NCBI GenBank assembly: GCA_035294855.1
Contig: DATGKD010000135.1
Coordinates: 1-8,524, forward strand
Direction of reading: 5' to 3'
DNA length: 8,524 nucleotides
From: DATGKD01 sp035294855
Lineage (GTDB): Bacteria; Actinomycetota; Acidimicrobiia; Acidimicrobiales; UBA8190
Shown here: in pieces, positions 1 to 6,739 of the stretch
Layout: each line of letters starts with the position of its first letter
Position numbering within the stretch: the stretch's first letter is position 1
Position numbers and translations under genes: made by a program
The notes under the pieces: generated by a model
What the model was told of the DNA's origin: nothing
Seen by the model: only the letters and a program-made list of their open reading frames with translations
Database searches by the model: none

Positions 1-2
1 TG

Positions 3-440
3 TCGGTCAGCCGACGGACATCGCAGCTCGGGACCCGTCGGGAAGGGGCCATCGGCCTCAATGGCCGGGTGCTGATCGTCCCCGACGGCTGTCGCCTCGG
101 CCCCACCCTCCGGGTCGACCATCACCACATCTGGGTGCGCGAGGGACGAGCGGTGATCCTCGACGTCGGATTCGGGCCCGGGTCCTACCCGCATGTCCCA
201 GAAGGCGTCGAGCACGCCATCGATTTCACGACCACCGAGGGTTGCACCGCGTGCTCCCTGTACGTCCGGCCGCCCGGGCCGAGCGCCACTTCGCCCCCCC
301 ACCACTCGGTGAGGACGGCGGATCGCCCGCGTCTCGGCGCTGACGCCGCGTGGTGCCCCTACTCGCGCTCGGGCGCTCCCCGGGTCCCGAACCTGGGGAC
401 CCAGAGCACGTCGTGCCACAGCCGCTCGGGCTGGCGATGA
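3..440 (+). CDS. Cupin-like small protein, C-terminal part (5' end outside window)
   Basis: The frame is open from the left edge, so the true start is not visible. A GTG at 69 is in frame, but the residues before it (GRVLIVPDG follows directly) suggest that coding begins upstream. The readable part has a cupin-type pattern: a histidine cluster (DHHHIWV), then VREGRAVILDVGFGPGSY, then PHVPEGVEH. This resembles the metal-binding His cluster and the PG-turn plus P-x-G-x-x-H motif of small cupin_2 barrels. Cupins of this size often bind a metal or small ligand and act as enzymes or sensors; no substrate can be named. After about position 280 the translation becomes Pro/Ser/Arg-rich and no longer cupin-like. 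Its last 82 bases overlap the 3' end of the convergent surface-protein gene. A C7 run at 294-300 could hide a frameshift: moving by one base there would end the protein at the TGA at 310-312. Family assignment is moderate; the exact 3' end is uncertain. Confidence 0.5.
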   Translation, partial: SVSRRTSQLGTRREGAIGLNGRVLIVPDGCRLGPTLRVDHHHIWVREGRAVILDVGFGPGSYPHVPEGVEHAIDFTTTEGCTACSLYVRPPGPSATSPPHHSVRTADRPRLGADAAWCPYSRSGAPRVPNLGTQSTSCHSRSGWR

Positions 441-3400
441 GGAAACGCTCCTTCATCGGAGCCTCCCGAAACCCCGGGGCGGGCGACTGCCGCGAACAGA
501 CGCCGCGGTGCGTCGGCGAGGACGAGCGCGGCAAGACCCAAGACGACGAGTGCCCCGCCCACGACGAGGAGCCACCACGTGACGGGGCCAGGCCCCGTAA
601 AGGCGAGTGACCCCGATGTCGCCGTCACAACCGACGCATTGCGGGCCCCCGCCGGGGCTTGGGATTCGCTCGACGCGTTCGAGGACGCGCCCGATGCACC
701 CGACGCGTTCGTCACCGTGCTCGCCCCGTCACTCGCCGGGGGGCCGGTCGTCGTCGAAGCGGGGTCGGAGCTCCCTTGTGTCTCCGGCACCGATGTTCCC
801 GTTGTGTCCGTCGTGGACGGTGCGGCCGACGTCAATGTCGTGTCCGGTGGCGACGTGGTGGATGTCACCGGACTGACGGGCGTCGACGTCGTGGGTGGGC
901 CACCTGAGGAGCCCGGCGACGTCCCGCCCACGGGCGCGATCGTCGTGGGCGGCGAGCCGCTCGCGGGGCAACCGGGCGGGGTCCCGGGTATCACGTTCTG
1001 CAGGAGGCCGCACACGGTGGTCATGGCTACGAGCCACGTGCCGTTGACTTGAACGGCAAAGCCCTGTTGGCCAGGCAGGAGGGCTCCGCCCGAGGTCGAC
1101 AGGATGTCGAAGGCAACTTGCGCGCATGGACTCGGAAGTCCGTCCTGGGCGCACGTGGCGGTGTCGAGCAGGATCACGTCCGACACGTGCGCGCCACCCA
1201 ATTCCTGAACCAGCGGCGACTGACCCGCCTGCGTGAGCGCGTCCTGGATGGTCGAACCGTTCTGGACGAGGGCGATCCTCTGGGCGGCGGGCGTGGAGGA
1301 ATCGAGGAACGACTGGTACGCCTGGGTGATGGCGGTGACGTCGGACGATCCCCCGGTCGGCGGCGAGGTCGTCACCACGACCGGGCTGATCGGAGAACCC
1401 GTCGGAATGGTGGTCGCGATCCCGCTCGGGGCGCTGTTGTCCGGATAGGCGGTGCACGACAGGTTCAGCGCGGAGCCGGACACCATGATCGACAGCTGGA
1501 TCTGGGGGCTCTCGGACAAGGTGATCGTGCCGCCCGACGCGGTGAACGGCCCGACGGTGGCTCCGGGTGACGGCACCGTGAGCGTCAGACCGGAAGGTGG
1601 CACGGGCGTCGGTATCGGGACGTTGAAGCTCATCGTCCCCGACGACACCGACGCGGGCGTGGCGCCGAGCGCGTCGATGGTGGCGGTGGCGGATCCCATG
1701 ATCGAGACGTTGCCGAGAGCTGACGCGGCATTGACGATGTTCGCCGGCAACGGCACCTGGGACTGGTAGTCCGTCAGGTTGAACTGGTCACCGGCCGCAG
1801 GGTTCGCCGGCGACAGGCTCCCGGTGGACGAGACGTTGTTCAGCACGATGCTGCCCACGGGCGTACCCGGGCAATACAGCTCGTACGGTGTCGAGCCTCC
1901 AGGGCCCGGCGGGGGCGGGGGCGGGAACGACGCCGTGCCAGTGGCGATGATCGGCTCGACGAATTGGTTGAACGGCTGGCTCGTGGCGAGGCCGGTGGGC
2001 ACGGCGTCGTTGGCGTAGGAGTTGCAGAACAGCCCGAAGTGGTCGCCGAAGGCGCTCACGTTCAGGTTGAAGCCGTTGGCCGCGATCGTGATCGGGCCAC
2101 CAGATGCGGTGAACGGCGGCACCGTGGCTTGGGACGTGGCCGTGAATTGCACCCCCGTGCTCGGCACCGGTGAGGGCAGGTTGACGTCGAAGCTCAGGTC
2201 ATACAGCCCCGGGAAGGGATACGGGTACGGGTACGGCCCGGGGATGATGACAGAGGAGCCGGGCCCGGACGGAGCCGTAGTGGCGGTCGTCGAACCGACG
2301 ACCACAGTTCCGCCGCTCGAGCTCACGGTCGACAGCGCGTAGCCTCCGTAGCCGCCACCCTCGGTCCCCGGCGCGCTCAGGAACAGCGAGATGTCGCCGC
2401 TCAGTTGCGTGAGCCCGAGCCCCTCGGCCGTCTGCACCACGTTCTGCGGGAGCGAAAAGGCCATCTGCAGGTTGGAGAGCTGGAACTGGTCACCCTGGAC
2501 GAGCGTGGTGGGCGACAGCGACGCCGAAATGGTCGTGTCGTTGATCGCCAGGCTGCCGATGGGTGTCCCCGGACAGAACAGCTCGAAGGGCTTGCCCGGG
2601 GCCACTGTCGACGGTCCGATCGGGAACGGGCCACCTCCCGGGATGGTGGTGGTGGTCGGCGTGCCCGAAGCGCTCGCCACCGCGATGACCGGCCGGATGG
2701 CGTTCGCCGTCGGCTCCGTGCTCACCGACCCGGAGTTGGCGACGCTGTCGTTCGGATAGGACGTGCACGACATCTTGAACGCCTTGCTCGAGAGCTCGGC
2801 CACCACGAGCAGGGACTGGTCCTGCGCGATCGTGACCGGGCCACCGTTCGCGGTGAACGGACCCAGCGTCATCGGCGACGGGGGCAGCTGGAGTTGCAGC
2901 CCCGCGGACGGCACCGGTGTGGGGATCGGCACGTTAAAGGCGATCGACCCCGATCCTCCTTGTGCCGGCGTGGCGCCGTAGGCGTCCACCGAGCTCGACG
3001 CGATCCCGTTGAAGGCGGTGTTGCCGAGCCCCACGGCGGCGGCCGCCAACCCGGCCGGCAGCGGGATCGTCGTCTGGTAGCCGGTTACCTGGAACGTGTC
3101 ACCGGCCGACAGAGCCGACGGCGACACCGTGGCCGACGTCGTCACGTCGTTGAAGACGAGGTCCCCCACCGGGGTGTGGGGGCAGTACAGCTCGTAGGCC
3201 CCCGTGATCGGGTTGGTCGGAGGCGGCGTCACCTGCCCGGCGGTGGCGATCACCGGCGTGATCGGCAGGCCGGGGGGAATGCCTTGCGCCTGCCCCGACG
3301 GCAGCACGTTGTTGGCGTACGGCGCGCAGTTGATCGGTGGCAGCGGGAAGCTGAAGGCGGCGTCGTTGAAGCTCAAGGTGACGACGGAGCCGAGAGAGAT

Positions 3401-3898
3401 GGCGATGTTGCCACTCGTGGCCGTGAACGGTCCGATCGTCGAGGGAGTCGACGGCACGTCGAGCATGAACCCGGAGGGAGGAACCGGGTTGGGGATGGCG
3501 GTGTTGTACGGCAGCGACTGTGACGGAGTCGTGGCCGGAGTGGCACCGGTGGCGCCCAGCGCAACCGACACCGAACCGCTGAGCGAGTTGTTGCCGACGA
3601 TCGCGGCCTGTTGCGCGACGCCTTGCGGGATGGGCACCTGGGCCTGGAAGTTGACCACGTTGAACTGCTGGCCCGGGGCGGGGGCGGGCGGGGAGAGGCT
3701 GGCCGTGACGACGATGTCGTTGAAGACGAGGTCCCCGATCGGCGAGTTGGTGCAGAACAGCTCGAACGGCGCACTGTCGGCGAACGCCGGCGATGTCAGG
3801 CTCTGGACCGCCACCCCAACGATCATCGTCGTGCCGGCCAAGAGCGCGACGGCCCCCGCCGCGCCGAGGCGGGCGGCGAGGTTCGACAAGCGTCCCAC
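359..3898 (-). CDS. Secreted, sortase-anchored four-repeat surface protein with MTB12-like domain
   Basis: This 1179-residue protein starts at GTG with a strong AAGGGGG ribosome site four bases upstream. Residues 1-40 form a signal peptide (Arg at 3 and 10, hydrophobic core, cleavage likely after AFA at 40). Four related repeats follow at about 44-220, 234-410, 437-656 and 671-845, separated by Pro/Gly/Thr linkers. Residues about 851-978 resemble the actinobacterial MTB12-like antigen domain: FLDSSTPAAQRIALVQNG, later VQVNGTWLVAMTTVCGLLQ. Residues 979-1092 are a Ser/Thr/Pro stalk. LAFTG at 1098-1102 fits the LAxTG signal of class E sortases, followed by a membrane helix (about 1107-1129) and PRR. 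All 12 cysteines are paired by position: two per repeat and four in the MTB12-like part. The product is therefore probably exported, disulfide-stabilised and covalently wall-bound, perhaps in adhesion or ligand binding (inference). Oddities are a 46-residue tail after PRR and an enlarged third repeat. The gene is probably transcribed alone, 149 bases after the small gene upstream. Function unknown. Confidence 0.9.
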   Translation of the reverse strand: MGRLSNLAARLGAAGAVALLAGTTMIVGVAVQSLTSPAFADSAPFELFCTNSPIGDLVFNDIVVTASLSPPAPAPGQQFNVVNFQAQVPIPQGVAQQAAIVGNNSLSGSVSVALGATGATPATTPSQSLPYNTAIPNPVPPSGFMLDVPSTPSTIGPFTATSGNIAISLGSVVTLSFNDAAFSFPLPPINCAPYANNVLPSGQAQGIPPGLPITPVIATAGQVTPPPTNPITGAYELYCPHTPVGDLVFNDVTTSATVSPSALSAGDTFQVTGYQTTIPLPAGLAAAAVGLGNTAFNGIASSSVDAYGATPAQGGSGSIAFNVPIPTPVPSAGLQLQLPPSPMTLGPFTANGGPVTIAQDQSLLVVAELSSKAFKMSCTSYPNDSVANSGSVSTEPTANAIRPVIAVASASGTPTTTTIPGGGPFPIGPSTVAPGKPFELFCPGTPIGSLAINDTTISASLSPTTLVQGDQFQLSNLQMAFSLPQNVVQTAEGLGLTQLSGDISLFLSAPGTEGGGYGGYALSTVSSSGGTVVVGSTTATTAPSGPGSSVIIPGPYPYPYPFPGLYDLSFDVNLPSPVPSTGVQFTATSQATVPPFTASGGPITIAANGFNLNVSAFGDHFGLFCNSYANDAVPTGLATSQPFNQFVEPIIATGTASFPPPPPPGPGGSTPYELYCPGTPVGSIVLNNVSSTGSLSPANPAAGDQFNLTDYQSQVPLPANIVNAASALGNVSIMGSATATIDALGATPASVSSGTMSFNVPIPTPVPPSGLTLTVPSPGATVGPFTASGGTITLSESPQIQLSIMVSGSALNLSCTAYPDNSAPSGIATTIPTGSPISPVVVTTSPPTGGSSDVTAITQAYQSFLDSSTPAAQRIALVQNGSTIQDALTQAGQSPLVQELGGAHVSDVILLDTATCAQDGLPSPCAQVAFDILSTSGGALLPGQQGFAVQVNGTWLVAMTTVCGLLQNVIPGTPPGCPASGSPPTTIAPVGGTSPGSSGGPPTTSTPVSPVTSTTSPPDTTLTSAAPSTTDTTGTSVPETQGSSDPASTTTGPPASDGASTVTNASGASGASSNASSESQAPAGARNASVVTATSGSLAFTGPGPVTWWLLVVGGALVVLGLAALVLADAPRRLFAAVARPGVSGGSDEGAFPHRQPERLWHDVLWVPRFGTRGAPERE
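512..607 (-). other. Cell-wall sorting signal (LAFTG plus membrane helix)
   Basis: Reading on the minus strand, CTC GCC TTT ACG GGG at 607-593 encodes LAFTG. It is followed by PGPV and then a helix of about 23 hydrophobic residues (WWLLVVGGALVVLGLAALVLA region, residues about 1107-1129). LPxTG-like pentapeptides followed by a helix and a positive tail are the established sortase signal. The LAxTG form is the one described for class E sortases of high-GC actinobacteria. No sortase gene lies in this window, so the enzyme must be encoded elsewhere. The positive stop-transfer residues are PRR just after the helix. Confidence 0.8.
1364..3769 (-). repeat. Four tandem protein-coding repeats in the surface protein
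   Basis: The repeat units lie at about 3769-3239, 3199-2669, 2590-1931 and 1888-1364. Each opens with [FY]EL[FY]C followed by PxG[DS][LI] and an Asn. Then come LSP, GDQF or GQQF, a Gln two to five residues before IPLP-like text, an LGN-type turn, GATPA (repeats 1, 2 and 4), PIPTPVPxSG, GPFTAxxG, and a closing C-x-x-Y-[AP]-[ND]. Cysteines are at residues 49/191, 239/378, 442/625 and 676/815. DNA identity between units is visibly lower than protein-pattern similarity, so the duplication is old. The alternating hydrophobic strands suggest a beta-sandwich closed by one disulfide. The pattern resembles secreted beta-domains seen in actinobacterial surface proteins, but I cannot name the family with certainty. 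Repeat 3 carries an insertion at about residues 507-567, rich in Gly, Tyr, Ser and Thr and ending in a PYPYPYPFPG stretch. Confidence 0.88.
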
Positions 3899-3902
3899 CG
3901 GT

Positions 3903-3909
3903 CCCCCTT
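3903..3909 (-). promoter_or_regulatory. Ribosome binding site of the surface-protein gene
   Basis: The minus strand reads AAGGGGG, then ACCG, then the GTG start. This supports the GTG at 3898 as the real start, in agreement with the signal peptide that begins there. A CCCC at 3918-3915 could pair with part of the G run across a short loop, a weak four-pair stem that might partly mask the site. No convincing -35/-10 pair was found in the 137-base gap (3911-4047) upstream. Confidence 0.65.
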
Positions 3910-4047
3910 AGAACGGGGCGGCTTCCTTGGAGTCGCCGGTTCGCCCGGTGACATCGGACCAGAACCCCGCGCTCACGGCATCGCCAAATTTGACGAAGTG
4001 CACAGAGAGCCCAGCCGGCGTCGTTGCGTGGCGGGGTCCGTTATTCC

Positions 4048-4296
4048 TCAGTCGCCTGGATGGGCGAGCTCTCGCACAACGGCGTCGGGCCCGACGACAA
4101 GTCCGTCCGAGGGTCGTTCGGCCGACGGTCGGCTGACCATGTCGAGCACCTCGTTGTACCGAGCCCTCCGGGCCATCAACCCGGCCCGGAACGCGGCATT
4201 GTCCGTGGCGGCGATCTCGTAGCTCAGATCGCTCACGGTGTTCATGAGGAGGGTCTTCAGGTCCTCAGCCTGCTCGGTGGTCAGCTCGAGGTTCAT
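4048..4296 (-). CDS. Small conserved hypothetical protein, 82 residues
   Basis: The protein starts MNLELTTEQAEDLKTLL, continues SDLSYEIAATDNAAFRAGL and then RARYNEVLDMV. This helical pattern (acidic N-terminus, LSYEIAxTDN centre, Arg-rich helix) matches a group of short uncharacterised bacterial proteins that I recognise only as conserved hypotheticals. The core is residues 1-54. The last 28 residues (SRPSAERPSDG onward) are Pro/Gly-containing and probably disordered. There is no signal peptide, membrane helix or cysteine, so it should be cytoplasmic. It starts with ATG behind a good ribosome site, 21 bases after the PEP synthase stop, which makes it the last gene of the right-hand operon. 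A regulatory or accessory role in the same stress module is possible but rests only on position. Confidence 0.8.
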   Translation of the reverse strand: MNLELTTEQAEDLKTLLMNTVSDLSYEIAATDNAAFRAGLMARRARYNEVLDMVSRPSAERPSDGLVVGPDAVVRELAHPGD

Positions 4297-4301
4297 GGCT
4301 G

Positions 4302-4315
4302 CCTCCCTTCTCCTT
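4302..4315 (-). promoter_or_regulatory. Double Shine-Dalgarno sequence before the 82-residue gene
   Basis: On the minus strand AAGGAG is followed directly by AA and then GGGAGG, five bases before the ATG at 4296. Both lie in the 21-base gap after the PEP synthase stop. This suggests efficient independent initiation on a shared transcript rather than a separate promoter. Confidence 0.7.
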
Positions 4316-4317
4316 CG

Positions 4318-6729
4318 TCATGCGACCGCGCCGGCGCGTTGCCGTGCGCCGAGCCGGTGCTCGACGTCGAGGACATGGCGAGTCGTCCGGATCACGGTGT
4401 CGGGGTTGAGGCTCATCGATTCGATGCCGATCTCCACGAGGAACTCGGCCATTTCGGGATAGTCGGACGGGGCCTGCCCGCAGAACCCCGAGTGGATGCC
4501 GTTGCGGCGGCACCCGGCGACGGCGAGGCGGATCATCTCCTTCACACCGTCGTCGCGTTCGTCGTAGTCGAACGCCACGATCTCACTGTCCCGGTCGACG
4601 CCCAGGGTCAGTTGGGTGAGGTCGTTGGAACCGATCGAGAACCCGTCGAAGAGCTCGGCGAAGCGGTCGATCAAGATCACGTTGTTGGGGATCTCACACA
4701 TGGCATAGACCTGCAGCCCGTCCCGGCCGCGCTCGAGGCCCAGCTCGGCCATGCGAGCCAGCACGGTCTGCGCCTCCTCGACCCGGCGGACGAACGGGAG
4801 CATGAGGATCACGTTGGTCAGGCCCATGTCGCCTCGCACCCGCAACATCGCTTTGCACTCCAGCGCGAAGCCTTCCTCGTAGGCGGGATGGGCATAGCGC
4901 GACGCCCCGCGGAAGCCGAGCATGGGGTTGTCCTCGGAGGCCTCGAAGACCGCTCCCCCGAGCAGGCTGGCGTACTCGTTCGTCTTGAAGTCGGACATGC
5001 GCACGACCACGGGCTTGGGCCAGAACGCCGCCGCGATCGTGCCGATGCCCTCCGAAAGGCGCTCGACGAAGAACTCCCCACCGTCGCGGTAGCCGTGGAC
5101 GAGGCGCGCCAGCTCCGCACATGCCTCGGGGTCGTCGACGCGCTCGGGATGCAGCAGGGCGAGCGGGTGCGCCTTGATCGACTCGCTCACTATGAACTCC
5201 ATGCGGGCGAGCCCCACACCGTCGTTGGGCAGCTGCGACGTGGCGAACGCGAGGTCGGGATTGCCGAGGTTGACCATGATCTGCGTCGCCGGCCTCGGCA
5301 AGTCGTGGACATCCGTGCGCTCGACGCTGACGCCGAGCGCACCGCGGTAGACGCGACCGACCTCGCCGTCGGCGCACGACACCGTCACCTTTGTCCCGTC
5401 GGCGACGCGTTGGGTGCCGTCCCCGGTACCCACCACTGCCGGTATGCCCAGCTCCCGGGCGACGATCGCTGCGTGGCACGTCCGGCCGCCGCGGTTGGTG
5501 ACGATGGCGGCCGCCACCTTCATCACCGGCTCCCAGTCGGGCGTGGTGGTATCGGCGACAAGGACGTCGCCGGCCGCGAATTCGGCCAGCTGGCTGATGT
5601 TGTCCACCCGCCGGGCCACGCCCGAGGCCGCCTTCTCCCCCACCGCCCGGCCCGTGGCCAGGACCTCGCCGCCTGGTTCGACCACGTACCGCTCGAGGGT
5701 CACCGAACGCTGGGAGACGCTCGTTTCGGGCCGGGCCTGCACGAGGTACAGCAGCCCGTCGATGCCGTCCTTGGCCCATTCCATGTCCATGGGCCGGCCG
5801 TAGTGGTCCTCGATGACGAGCGCGTGGCCGGCGAGCTCCAAGACCTCCGCGTCGGTGAGGCAGTAGCGGGCTCGGTCGGCCTTGGGCGTCGGGACGTTGC
5901 GCGTCGTCTGCTTGGACTCACCGGCGACAAAGACCATCTTCACGGCCTTGTCCCCGAGGAGCCGGCGCAGCACGGCACGATGCCCCGCCTCGAAGGTCGG
6001 CTTGTGCACGTAGAACTCGTCGGGATCGACGGCACCTTGCACCACGTTCTCACCCAGCCCGTAGGCGCCGGTCACGAACACCACGTCACGGAACCCGGAC
6101 TCGGTGTCGAGCGAGAACATAACGCCCGAGGAGGCCAGGTCGGAGCGGACCATCTTCATGACGCCGACGGACAACCCCACCTTGAAATGGTCGAACCCCT
6201 GATCGACCCGGTAGTGGATGGCTCGGTCGAGGAAGAGGCTGGCGAAACAACGACGGCACGCGTCGAGCAGGCTCGCGTCCCCGTGGATGTTCAGGTAGGT
6301 CTCGTGCTGGCCCGCGAAGCTGGCTGTGGGAAGGTCCTCGGCGGTGGCCGACGACCTGACGGCCAGGGTGACGTCGTCCCCGTACTGCTGCTGCAAGGCC
6401 CGGTACGAGCCCACGATCTCCTCCGCCAGGTCCCCGGGGAGTCCAGCCCCGTAGACGATTTCGCGTGCCCGCTTCCCCCGCCGGGCGAGCTCACGGGCGT
6501 CGTCGACGTCCAGGCCGTCGAGCGCCGCGTGCAGTTCGCTCCACGCCCCTGCTTCGTCCAGGACCCACCGGTAGGCCTCCGCGGTGATGGCGAAGCCGTT
6601 GGGCACGCGTATGCCCTTCGCCGACAGGCGGCCGTACATCTCGCCCAGCGAGGCGTTCTTGCCGCCCACCAGGGGGACGTCGTCGATGCCGATAGCGTCG
6701 AAGAACCTGACGAAACGCGGTGTGTTCAC
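4318..6729 (-). CDS. ppsA: Phosphoenolpyruvate synthase (pyruvate, water dikinase)
   Basis: The 803 residues match the usual PEP synthase length (about 790). The enzyme converts pyruvate, ATP and water to PEP, AMP and phosphate (EC 2.7.9.2), the gluconeogenic step that recharges pyruvate in the cytoplasm. The N-terminal ATP-grasp domain (about 15-340) has VGGKNASLGEM at 21-31 and AVRSSATAEDLPTASFAGQ from 123. The swivelling phosphohistidine domain has GGRTCHAAIVARELGIPAVVG-type sequence with catalytic His419. The C-terminal pyruvate/PEP barrel (about 480-790) has FKTNEY at 581, NPMLGFRGASRY at 601, SIGSNDLTQLTLG at 698 and the acid/base Cys750 in GFCGQ. All key residues are present, so it should be active. 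The GTG start lies 10 bases after the kinase stop with GGAG two bases before it. That spacing is short, but the VGGKN motif at residue 21 leaves no later start. Water dikinase is preferred over phosphate dikinase because of the motif spelling and length. Confidence 0.96.
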   Translation of the reverse strand: MNTPRFVRFFDAIGIDDVPLVGGKNASLGEMYGRLSAKGIRVPNGFAITAEAYRWVLDEAGAWSELHAALDGLDVDDARELARRGKRAREIVYGAGLPGDLAEEIVGSYRALQQQYGDDVTLAVRSSATAEDLPTASFAGQHETYLNIHGDASLLDACRRCFASLFLDRAIHYRVDQGFDHFKVGLSVGVMKMVRSDLASSGVMFSLDTESGFRDVVFVTGAYGLGENVVQGAVDPDEFYVHKPTFEAGHRAVLRRLLGDKAVKMVFVAGESKQTTRNVPTPKADRARYCLTDAEVLELAGHALVIEDHYGRPMDMEWAKDGIDGLLYLVQARPETSVSQRSVTLERYVVEPGGEVLATGRAVGEKAASGVARRVDNISQLAEFAAGDVLVADTTTPDWEPVMKVAAAIVTNRGGRTCHAAIVARELGIPAVVGTGDGTQRVADGTKVTVSCADGEVGRVYRGALGVSVERTDVHDLPRPATQIMVNLGNPDLAFATSQLPNDGVGLARMEFIVSESIKAHPLALLHPERVDDPEACAELARLVHGYRDGGEFFVERLSEGIGTIAAAFWPKPVVVRMSDFKTNEYASLLGGAVFEASEDNPMLGFRGASRYAHPAYEEGFALECKAMLRVRGDMGLTNVILMLPFVRRVEEAQTVLARMAELGLERGRDGLQVYAMCEIPNNVILIDRFAELFDGFSIGSNDLTQLTLGVDRDSEIVAFDYDERDDGVKEMIRLAVAGCRRNGIHSGFCGQAPSDYPEMAEFLVEIGIESMSLNPDTVIRTTRHVLDVEHRLGARQRAGAVA

Positions 6730-6739
6730 CGCTCCAGCG

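Noticed and set aside
2..15. Short inverted repeat GTCGG...CCGAC at the left edge, and an 11-base inverted match to 4126-4136.
   Set aside because: Matches of this length are expected by chance in a GC-rich 8.5-kb window and no element boundaries accompany them.
335..348. Possible bidirectional terminator hairpin (CGGCG / CGCCG, loop CTGA) between the convergent genes.
   Set aside because: The stem has only five pairs and no T run follows on either strand; stems this short are common by chance at this GC content.
2405..3523. A 372-codon open frame on the + strand within the surface-protein region.
   Set aside because: The translation is extremely Arg/Gly/His-rich and has no domain pattern; the opposite strand encodes clear repeats with a signal peptide and anchor.
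3911..4047. Promoter search in the gap upstream of the surface-protein gene.
   Set aside because: A TTCGTCA-like and an AAATTTGG stretch are present around 3985-4000, but no -35/-10 pair with acceptable spacing could be supported.
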